DNA of 6,345 nt from Candidatus Gastranaerophilales bacterium (GTDB taxonomy: Bacteria > Cyanobacteriota > Vampirovibrionia > Gastranaerophilales > UBA9971). The position numbers and the translations under genes are program-made. A model generated the notes under the pieces. That model saw only the letters and a list, made by a program, of their open reading frames with translations, did not search any database and was not told where the DNA came from. Below, in pieces: positions 1 to 5,805 of this stretch. Numbering within the stretch: position 1 is the first letter of the stretch; every line of letters starts with the position of its first letter. The stretch covers positions 1-6,345 of the forward strand of contig JANQGS010000181.1 of NCBI GenBank assembly GCA_028277195.1, in the 5' to 3' direction.

Positions 1-39
1 TTCCGGGTCATCATCCACTATTAAAACTCTGTTAGCCAT
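1..39 (-). CDS. Response regulator, N-terminal fragment (cut by window edge)
   Basis: Reading the minus strand from the ATG at 39 gives MANRVLIVDDDPE, then the window ends. This is the typical first beta-strand and acidic pocket of a CheY-like receiver domain: a hydrophobic strand (VLIV) followed by the Asp cluster (D9-D11) that helps bind the Mg2+ needed for phosphorylation. The phospho-acceptor Asp and any output domain lie outside the window, so the regulator class cannot be told. It starts 28 bp after the stop of the cysteine-cluster gene on the same strand and may be the last visible member of that operon. No good Shine-Dalgarno sequence precedes the ATG, and the nearest purine-rich stretch is over 20 nt away. 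Only 13 residues are visible, but the motif is very characteristic. Confidence 0.75.
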   Translation of the reverse strand, partial: MANRVLIVDDDPE

Positions 40-67
40 TTTTTTATTTTAGCAGATAAAACCGCCT

Positions 68-613
68 TTACCACAAAAACGCCCCAAATTTTTTCCAGGG
101 CTTGATTTTTTCATCTATTATTTTCCTGAGTTCCTCTACACTCATATCCTTTCCCGGCACCATACCGTTTTCAGCTATTGCTTCCGCTGTAATGAGGTAT
201 TCTTTTAATTTCCTTACTTTTCTCTTTATTTTCTCCCTTTCCTCAAACTGCCACCCCTCAAACCCGCAACCGGGGGGCATACACGCCCAGGGTCCGGTCG
301 GGGCTCGCCTGCAGCATTCGGGACGCTGTTCATAAATTCCGCATTTATTGTCTTCACCCAGGTTTGGGCAGTAATAAAAAGTAACTTTATTAATATCAAA
401 ATCCTCTGACTGCCCCAGCTCCCTTAGGATTTGCTCAACCTGCCCGGGCTGGGCTTTTTTTGCGTCCTCAACGCTTTTATAGGGCTTAAACACCTCTATA
501 AAAACCCGGGCCTCCTCTGAGCCCTGTTCAGCCATTTGTTTCAACTCATCAAGCGAATAGTTTGTCGTGATTGATTTGCAGCACTTACCGCACATCATGC
601 ATAAATTTTGCAT
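68..613 (-). CDS. YkgJ-like CxxCxxCC cysteine-cluster protein (putative Zn/Fe-chelating)
   Basis: This 181-residue protein belongs by motif to the CxxCxxCC (YkgJ) family, annotated as putative zinc- or iron-chelating; its biochemical role is not established. The N-terminus carries C5-M-M-C8-G-K-C11-C12. A second cluster includes C82, C91, C100 and C101 in the family-like IYEQRPECCR stretch, followed by C111 and C116, giving ten cysteines in all. Residues 124-142 form a strongly basic, probably helical segment, and there is no signal peptide or membrane segment, so it is probably cytosolic. The start at 613 is supported by AAAGGAG (624-630) 10 nt upstream and keeps C5. Starting at Met6 or Met7 would remove C5 and break the motif. 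The gene overlaps the 3' end of cdd by 29 bp, which suggests translational coupling. Family assignment is fairly secure; function is unknown. Confidence 0.85.
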   Translation of the reverse strand: MQNLCMMCGKCCKSITTNYSLDELKQMAEQGSEEARVFIEVFKPYKSVEDAKKAQPGQVEQILRELGQSEDFDINKVTFYYCPNLGEDNKCGIYEQRPECCRRAPTGPWACMPPGCGFEGWQFEEREKIKRKVRKLKEYLITAEAIAENGMVPGKDMSVEELRKIIDEKIKPWKKFGAFLW

Positions 614-986
614 TAGGAAGAAGCTCCTTTATAGAAAATTCCATGATTTGACCTGTTTTATCCTGAACAATTATTTTAGCATTTTCTGAAAATTCCGCCA
701 CCCACTGCCTGCATGCCCCACAGGGGAAACATAGCTCCGAGTCGGGACTAAAAATAGCGATAGCCTCTATGCCGGAATGCTTCCCGTCTGCCACTGCCGT
801 AGAGATAGCGTTTCTCTCGGCGCAAACGGCAAGGCCATAGCTGGTATTTTCAACATTGCAGCCCGTATAAACACTTCCGTCCCCATATAAAACACACGCC
901 CCCACCCTGAATTTTGAATACGGGGCATAAGCCTTTTTTGCGGCCTCGGATGCCAGGCTAATAAGGTAACAGGGGTCTTTTCGCAT
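585..986 (-). CDS. cdd: Cytidine deaminase
   Basis: Cdd hydrolytically deaminates cytidine and deoxycytidine to uridine and deoxyuridine in cytosolic pyrimidine salvage. At 133 residues it has the usual length of the small homotetrameric zinc enzymes. Visible motifs are the N-terminal APYSKFRVGA (21-30), the substrate-binding NVEN (44-47), the catalytic CAER with zinc ligand C55 and proton-shuttling E57, and PCGACRQ with zinc ligands C89 and C92. The three-cysteine zinc site is that of the tetrameric class, unlike the His-Cys-Cys site of the dimeric E. coli enzyme. The ATG at 986 lies just after the TAATAA end of valS, with GGAGGG (994-999) 7 nt upstream inside the last valS codons, so the two genes are probably co-translated. 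All key residues are intact. Confidence 0.97.
   Translation of the reverse strand: MRKDPCYLISLASEAAKKAYAPYSKFRVGACVLYGDGSVYTGCNVENTSYGLAVCAERNAISTAVADGKHSGIEAIAIFSPDSELCFPCGACRQWVAEFSENAKIIVQDKTGQIMEFSIKELLPNAKFMHDVR
624..630 (-). promoter_or_regulatory. Ribosome binding site for the YkgJ-like gene inside cdd
   Basis: The minus strand reads AAAGGAG, then 10 nt, then ATG at 613. The site lies within the cdd coding sequence and fixes the start of the cysteine-cluster protein at the Met that keeps the full CxxCxxCC motif. Confidence 0.75.
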
Positions 987-989
987 TTA

Positions 990-3638
990 TTATCCCTCCA
1001 CCAGGGATTTTAACAGGTCTTCAATAGCCTGGCTCTGCTGCTCAATTTCATTTATGCGCTCCTTTGTCTTTAAAATAACATCCTTTGGAGCGTTTTCAAG
1101 GAATTTAGGGCTGTTTACCCTTGCGCGAAGGCTTTTCATTTCTTTTTCCAGCCCCTCAATCTTTTTGTTCTGGCGCTCAATCTCCTTATCAAGGTCAATT
1201 AAGCCCTCAAGCGGCACGGCAACAAGCGCGCTGCCTATCATAACCGTTGCCGAGCGCGCGGGTATCCTCTCAGGCAGGCCTGACTCAAGCGAAATCCTTC
1301 CCGCTTTTGCCAGCTCCTTTATATATTGGGCCGTTAACTCGAAATCTTCCCTGTCCTCACCGTCGTCACAGTAAATTCTGGCCTTTATAAGGGATGAAAC
1401 AGGGATGTTAAAGGATTGCCTTATGTTCCTCAATGCTTTTATCGTGTCAATCGCCTTGTTCATCCTTCTTTCCGCCGGTTCATTTACTAAAAGCGGTTCA
1501 TAAACAGGGAACGGCTCAAAAGTAATCGTATTTTTATTGTTTAAAAGCCATATTTCCTCGGTTATATGAGGCATAACCGGGTGCAGCATTTTCAGTTGCC
1601 CTTCCAGGAGGAATTTCAGCACTCTCTGCGTATTCAGCTTTGTTTGCGGGTTTTGAAGCTGGATTTTGGCTATTTCCACGTACCAGTCGCAATACACGCC
1701 CCAGAAAAAGTCATAAAGCAACTGCGCCGCCTCGGAAAACCTGAATGACCCGAAATTTTTGTCCAGCTCACCCGCAACTATTGAGTATTTATGCAAAACC
1801 CACCTGTCGGCAACGGTTAAAGCCTCGGTGTCAACCGGCCTGTCGTCCGTGCCCTCAAGGTTCATCAATACAAACCTCGACGCGTTCCATATTTTATTGG
1901 CAAAATTCCTGCCAAACTCAAACCTCTCGTCAGACAGCCTTATATCCTGTCCCCCGTAGGTAACGAGGTTTGCGAGGGTGAAGCGAAGGGCGTCCGTGCC
2001 GTACTTATCAATGATTTCAAGCGGGTCAATCGTGTTTCCACTTGACTTGCTCATTTTCCGGCCTTTTTCATCCCTGATTAACCCGTGTATATACACATAT
2101 TCAAACGGTGACTTATCAGTAAACTTATAGCCCATAACAACCATTCTTGCCACCCAGAAAAAGATAATGTCAAACCCGGTAACAAGAACGCTTGTGGGAT
2201 AGAATTTTTCCAGGTCCCCGCTCTGTTTATCAGGCCATCCCATGGTGGAAAACGGCCACAATGCCGATGAAAACCAGGTATCAAGCACATCAGTATCCCG
2301 GGTTATGGAAGAGCTGCCGCATTTACGGCATTCTGCCGGCTGCTCCATACACACCATCATCTCATTGCACTCATCGCAATAATAAGCCGGGATACGGTGT
2401 CCCCACCATAATTGCCTGCTTATACACCAGTCCCGGACATTATGCATCCAGTCAAGGTATATTTTTGCCCACCTGGGGGGGATAAAATTCAATTCTTCCC
2501 TGTTTATTGCCTCTACGGGCCTTTTGGCAAGCGGCTTCATCCTTACAAACCATTGCTCGGAGAGGTATGGCTCAATGGTATCATTGCAGCGCTGGCAGTG
2601 CCCGACATTATGCTCATGGGGAATAGCCCTTACAAGCTCGCCCTGCAGTTTCAACTGCTCAAGAATTTTCTCCCTGGCCACATAGCGGTCAAGCCCCCTT
2701 AATTCCTCGGGAACATAAGCGTTATCAGACATTTTTCCTTCTTCGTCCATTACCCATACAGGGGAAAAGCCGTGTTTTTTGCCTATTTCATAATCATTGG
2801 GGTCATGCGCGGGCGTAATTTTCAGCGCGCCCGTACCAAAATCCATTTCCACGGCTTCATCGGCAATTATGGGAATATCCCGGCCTATCATAGGCAGCAC
2901 CACCGTCTTGCCTATTAAATGTGAATACCTCGGGTCCCTGGGGTTAACGGCGACCGCTACATCCCCGAACATTGTTTCCGGCCTTGTTGTGGCGATTACG
3001 ATTGCCCCGAACTCATCCCTGAACGGGTAAGCCAGCTCCCAGAGATGTCCCCGCTCGCTCAGGTACTCGGTTTCAATATCACTTATAGCTGACCTGCAAC
3101 GCGGGCACCAGTTGACTATATACGCTCCCTTATAAATCAGGCCTTCATTGTATAGAGTGACAAAAACCTTTTTTACGGCTTTTGAACAGCCTTCATCAAG
3201 GGTAAAACGCTCCCTTGTCAGGTCAAACGAAGCACCCAGCCTCTTAAACTGTTCTAAAATCCTGCTCCTGTGGTTATTTGCCCAGTCCCGGGTTATTTCG
3301 AGAAATTTTTCCCTGCCCAGGTCATATCTTGTTTTCCCTTCTTTTCGCAGCTCTTTTTCAACCACATTCTGCGTGGCAATGCCGGCATGGTCAGTGCCGG
3401 GAAGCCAGAGAACCTCAAACCCTTTCATTCTTTTATACCTGATTAGTATATCCTGGAGCGTGCCGTCCAGGGCATGGCCCATATGCAGCACACCTGTGAC
3501 GTTTGGCGGGGGAATAACTATGCTGAAGGGCTCTTTTTTGCTTTTTGCATCAGCCCTGAAAAAATTATTGTCTTCCCAGTATTTATATATTTTTCCCTCT
3601 GTATCGTGCGGATTATATGCTTTAGCGAGGTTTTCCAT
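990..3638 (-). CDS. valS: Valyl-tRNA synthetase
   Basis: ValS is a cytosolic class I synthetase that charges tRNA-Val with valine and hydrolyses mischarged Thr-tRNA. Its 882 residues are the normal bacterial length and the gene looks intact. The catalytic domain starts with PPPNVTGVLHMGHA (43-56), which contains the HIGH-type motif HMGH (52-55), and the KMSKS loop is at 528-532. The CP1 editing domain shows TTRPETMFGD (217-226) and AHDPND (277-282), whose Asp279 belongs to the conserved editing pocket. Cysteine pairs C178/C181 with C348/C351, and C421/C424 with C437/C440, look like two structural zinc sites. The anticodon-binding helical domain follows from about 605, and the C-terminal coiled-coil arm spans about 815-880. 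AAAGGAG lies 8 nt before the ATG. The gene heads a tight unit with cdd, and its 76-bp upstream gap is too short for a T-box leader. Confidence 0.98.
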   Translation of the reverse strand: MENLAKAYNPHDTEGKIYKYWEDNNFFRADAKSKKEPFSIVIPPPNVTGVLHMGHALDGTLQDILIRYKRMKGFEVLWLPGTDHAGIATQNVVEKELRKEGKTRYDLGREKFLEITRDWANNHRSRILEQFKRLGASFDLTRERFTLDEGCSKAVKKVFVTLYNEGLIYKGAYIVNWCPRCRSAISDIETEYLSERGHLWELAYPFRDEFGAIVIATTRPETMFGDVAVAVNPRDPRYSHLIGKTVVLPMIGRDIPIIADEAVEMDFGTGALKITPAHDPNDYEIGKKHGFSPVWVMDEEGKMSDNAYVPEELRGLDRYVAREKILEQLKLQGELVRAIPHEHNVGHCQRCNDTIEPYLSEQWFVRMKPLAKRPVEAINREELNFIPPRWAKIYLDWMHNVRDWCISRQLWWGHRIPAYYCDECNEMMVCMEQPAECRKCGSSSITRDTDVLDTWFSSALWPFSTMGWPDKQSGDLEKFYPTSVLVTGFDIIFFWVARMVVMGYKFTDKSPFEYVYIHGLIRDEKGRKMSKSSGNTIDPLEIIDKYGTDALRFTLANLVTYGGQDIRLSDERFEFGRNFANKIWNASRFVLMNLEGTDDRPVDTEALTVADRWVLHKYSIVAGELDKNFGSFRFSEAAQLLYDFFWGVYCDWYVEIAKIQLQNPQTKLNTQRVLKFLLEGQLKMLHPVMPHITEEIWLLNNKNTITFEPFPVYEPLLVNEPAERRMNKAIDTIKALRNIRQSFNIPVSSLIKARIYCDDGEDREDFELTAQYIKELAKAGRISLESGLPERIPARSATVMIGSALVAVPLEGLIDLDKEIERQNKKIEGLEKEMKSLRARVNSPKFLENAPKDVILKTKERINEIEQQSQAIEDLLKSLVEG
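994..999 (-). promoter_or_regulatory. Ribosome binding site for cdd inside the end of valS
   Basis: The minus strand reads GGAGGG, then 7 nt including the double stop TAATAA, then the cdd ATG. The Shine-Dalgarno sequence is part of the last valS codons, so ribosomes finishing valS are placed to start cdd. Confidence 0.75.
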
Positions 3639-3646
3639 TCTTGTTT

Positions 3647-3653
3647 CTCCTTT
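3647..3653 (-). promoter_or_regulatory. Ribosome binding site for valS
   Basis: The minus strand reads AAAGGAG followed by 8 nt and the valS ATG at 3638, a strong and well-spaced Shine-Dalgarno sequence that supports this start. Confidence 0.8.
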
Positions 3654-3660
3654 ATGGCAT

Positions 3661-3673
3661 TAGTATTATACTA
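3661..3673 (-). promoter_or_regulatory. Possible valS promoter -10 box within a small palindrome
   Basis: The minus strand contains a perfect TATAAT (3665-3670) 26 nt before the valS start codon, in the 76-bp gap after the HD-GYP gene. It sits within a 13-nt palindrome with 6-bp arms, TAGTAT and ATACTA, around one base. No convincing -35 hexamer is found 16-18 nt upstream, so the promoter call rests on the -10 box and its position. If used, it gives a leader of roughly 20 nt, with the valS Shine-Dalgarno sequence close to the 5' end. The palindrome may be chance in an AT-rich stretch. Confidence 0.35.
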
Positions 3674-3714
3674 TAATCTTTATGCGTGCATGCTCCCTAA
3701 AAACTTAACCGGCC

Positions 3715-4635
3715 CTATAATCCCTCCTCCTCATCCCTGGTTTCGCTCTCCTGCGTTAGCCTGATGAATTTATCCAGAAATTCGGGACTAAAGGACGCGT
3801 TCTCCTCTGAAAGTATTATCCCGATAGCATCATGCGGGTGCATTCCTTTTTTGTAAACCCTTGTGGAAACCAGCGCGTCATAAACATCAGCAATAGAAGT
3901 AATCCGGGCGTAAAAGTTTATATCCTCCCCTGTAAGGCCGTTGGGATAACCTTTCCCGTTGAATTTTTCCTGGTGGTCAAGCGCAATCCTCGCAATCCTG
4001 TCAGGAAGGTCCAGGGTTCCCTTTATATGTTTGTATCCCAGAAAAGTATGGCTCCGCATTATCACCATTTCCTGTTTTTCAAGTTTTGCCGGCTTGTTAA
4101 GTATTTCCCTGGGGACTTTCATCTTTCCTATGTCGTGAAGAAATGAACCTATAGCCAGCTCTTCCAGTTCCGGCTCCTTTAAGCCTAGCTTTATGCCCAG
4201 AAGAACGCTGATTGAGGATACGTTGACATTGTGTGAATAGGTGTATTCATCAAATACCCTCAACTGCTCAACGCTGTGAAATTTTTCGTATTTTTCAGTT
4301 ACCTCGTTGAGTATAATTCCGGAGACCTCGGCGCATTCGTTATATTTCAGGGCTTCACCGTTAAATGTCCCGTCAAATATGCCCCTTGAGCCCTTAATCA
4401 GCAGGTTGCCGGTCTTTTCAGCTATTAAGGGTTTTGGCCTGGAATAAACCTCAACAGGTTTTGGTTTTGGGGCAACTCCCTCAGTTTTCCTGTAAATATT
4501 TATGTAATTAAGTTTTAATAAAGTGTCGGCAGAGAGGGTTTCGCCCTTTTTATAAAGGAGTTTCCCTTTCCCGTCATATAAATCGAACTCCAGTGCGCTC
4601 TTGCCAACGAGCTCCATTGAGGAAATACGCTGCAT
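3715..4635 (-). CDS. HD-GYP domain protein, probable cyclic di-GMP phosphodiesterase
   Basis: HD-GYP proteins hydrolyse c-di-GMP, usually to GMP, and so lower this second messenger. This 306-residue protein has an N-terminal region (about 1-115) with a segment reading LYDGKGKLLYKKGETLS, a pattern seen ahead of many HD-GYP domains, and a Pro/Lys-rich linker near 55-70. The HD-GYP domain spans about 120-295, with YTYSHN (131-136, H135), the HD pair H167-D168 in HDIGK, H196, DHQEKFNGKGYP (220-231, containing the GYP motif), and D250 in ADVYDAL. The common HHE triad reads HQE (221-223), so one potential metal ligand is altered. No membrane segment or receiver domain is present, so it is likely a cytosolic stand-alone enzyme whose input signal is unknown. 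The start at 4635 has only a weak AGG upstream; Met7 is the alternative. It lies upstream of valS on the same strand and is divergent from the ZorAB-like pair. Confidence 0.9.
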   Translation of the reverse strand: MQRISSMELVGKSALEFDLYDGKGKLLYKKGETLSADTLLKLNYINIYRKTEGVAPKPKPVEVYSRPKPLIAEKTGNLLIKGSRGIFDGTFNGEALKYNECAEVSGIILNEVTEKYEKFHSVEQLRVFDEYTYSHNVNVSSISVLLGIKLGLKEPELEELAIGSFLHDIGKMKVPREILNKPAKLEKQEMVIMRSHTFLGYKHIKGTLDLPDRIARIALDHQEKFNGKGYPNGLTGEDINFYARITSIADVYDALVSTRVYKKGMHPHDAIGIILSEENASFSPEFLDKFIRLTQESETRDEEEGL

Positions 4636-4696
4636 AATATTATTTACCTATTTTAACAAAATTGTACTATCCCGCTCCACATGAGAAAATCATTCT
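4636..4696. promoter_or_regulatory. Divergent promoter region between HD-GYP and zorA-like genes
   Basis: This 61-bp AT-rich gap must hold the 5' signals of both divergent genes unless promoters lie inside coding sequence. On the plus strand TTTACC (4643-4648), a 16-nt spacer and TACTAT (4665-4670) form a weak sigma70-like promoter for the zorA-like gene. On the minus strand TACAAT (4661-4666) or TAAAAT (4650-4655, with an upstream TG) could serve the HD-GYP gene. The candidate -10 boxes of the two directions overlap, so the two units may compete for RNA polymerase. No operator-like repeat is clear. Confidence 0.35.
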
Positions 4697-5800
4697 ATGG
4701 ATTTTATGACGGAAATACTGTTTAAAATATTTACCCCTATTAATATAGCATTTTTATGCATTATTATTTACCTTTGCTATGAAGATTATAAAAGTTTTTA
4801 TTCTGAGGACTATAAAAATTATAAGCAACTCATAATAAACGTCGGCATCCTGGGAACATTTACGGGTATATTCTGGGGATTGCTGAACTTTGAGGCCGAG
4901 AACCTCGAGAGCATACAAAAAAGCATCCCCCCGCTGCTTGACGGGCTCAGGACAGCTTTCGTAACCTCTATATTCGGCATCCTAGCCGCTTTAATACTGA
5001 CTTTTGTTCAAAAACAGTTCTCTAATAAAACCTACTCGGAAGACGGCACGGAAATCCTCAGGTCAATAGATTTAAAGCTGAGAGCCCTGAACATTAAGGG
5101 CCTGAGCGAGACCGGAAATGAAGTTGTGGTTGAGCTGCGTAACTTAAACAGCGAATTTAGCGATAAAAACGCCCTTATGGTTGAAATCCTTGAAAATAAC
5201 TTTGAAAAGGTCAACCAGAACCTGGAGAGGTCGATTAAGCAGATTTCCGAAGGGGCTTCAAAAGAAATAGTAAACGCCCTTAAAGACGTTATAGAAAGAT
5301 TTAACGAGGAAATATCAACCGGTTTTGGCGATAATTTTAAGGAACTCAACCACGCGGTGGGAAGACTGGTTGAATGGCAGGACAGGCACTCGCAAAACCT
5401 GAAAATAATGCAGGAAGCGCTTGATAAAGCGGTTAGCTCGATTAAGGACACTGACGGGGCACTGTCGGAAATTGCCGGTAAAAATGCGGAAATTGTTGAA
5501 GTGTACCGGCTCTTCAGCGACATAGCCGACAAATACCAGGAGCAGGCAATGCAAATGAACACCAGGATAATGACCCAGATAGAGCTGACTGAAATAATGC
5601 AAAAGGGAATTGCTGAAACAAAGGGCGATTTTCAGGAAACATCGCAATTATTAAGGGGCATAGCCCTAAGTGTTGAAAAAGAGCTCCCCAAATCCCTCGG
5701 AAACCTTGAGCATTCACTGGTTAAGCTGACCAGGGGATTTAAGGACGATTATAAAACCTTCCTCGACTACTATAAAGCACTCGTAATTACCCAGGATTAA
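4697..5800 (+). CDS. zorA: ZorA-like MotA/TolQ/ExbB-family motor protein with long helical tail
   Basis: This 367-residue protein looks like the ion-channel subunit of a rotary stator-type motor. Three hydrophobic segments lie at about 12-28, 45-64 and 84-105. The second contains GILGTFTGIFWGL and the third LLDGLRTAFVTSIFGILAAL, the conserved channel helices of the MotA/TolQ/ExbB family. Residues from about 110 to the end are hydrophilic and probably helical, including LNHAVGRLVEWQDRHSQN (217-234), a pattern I associate with ZorA tails. A cytosolic tail of this kind is the hallmark of ZorA in Zorya anti-phage systems, where ZorA5ZorB2 uses ion flow to signal phage entry. This tail of about 258 residues is much shorter than that of E. 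coli type I ZorA. The start at 4697 has only a weak GAG upstream; an in-frame stop at 4682 rules out an earlier start, and Met4 (4706) is the alternative. A generic TolQ/ExbB role is less likely given the tail and partner. Confidence 0.8.
   Translation: MDFMTEILFKIFTPINIAFLCIIIYLCYEDYKSFYSEDYKNYKQLIINVGILGTFTGIFWGLLNFEAENLESIQKSIPPLLDGLRTAFVTSIFGILAALILTFVQKQFSNKTYSEDGTEILRSIDLKLRALNIKGLSETGNEVVVELRNLNSEFSDKNALMVEILENNFEKVNQNLERSIKQISEGASKEIVNALKDVIERFNEEISTGFGDNFKELNHAVGRLVEWQDRHSQNLKIMQEALDKAVSSIKDTDGALSEIAGKNAEIVEVYRLFSDIADKYQEQAMQMNTRIMTQIELTEIMQKGIAETKGDFQETSQLLRGIALSVEKELPKSLGNLEHSLVKLTRGFKDDYKTFLDYYKALVITQD
5793..5796 (+). promoter_or_regulatory. Ribosome binding site for zorB-like gene
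   Basis: AGGA lies in the last codons of the zorA-like gene, 9 nt before the ATG at 5806. It supports this start and coupled translation of the two motor subunits. Confidence 0.55.
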
Positions 5801-5805
5801 CCCGT

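Noticed and set aside
3148..3663. 171-codon plus-strand open frame
   Set aside because: It lies opposite the 5' half of valS, which has a full set of synthetase motifs. The frame has no recognisable domain or ribosome binding site and is a shadow.
3639..3714. T-box riboswitch upstream of valS
   Set aside because: Synthetase genes in many Firmicutes have a T-box leader of about 200-300 nt. Here the gap to the preceding gene is 76 bp, and no T-box consensus or terminator hairpin is visible.
3661..3714. Rho-independent terminator after the HD-GYP gene
   Set aside because: Only short AT-rich or GC-poor dyads are present and none is followed by a U-tract on the minus strand, so read-through into valS remains possible.
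4681..4725. Short plus-strand ATG frame of 14 codons just before and overlapping the zorA-like start
   Set aside because: It has no Shine-Dalgarno sequence and no sign of coding or leader-peptide attenuation such as a following hairpin.
5032..5562. 176-codon minus-strand open frame opposite the zorA-like gene
   Set aside because: It is Ser/Leu-rich antisense sequence typical of a shadow, while the plus-strand protein shows family motifs over the same bases.
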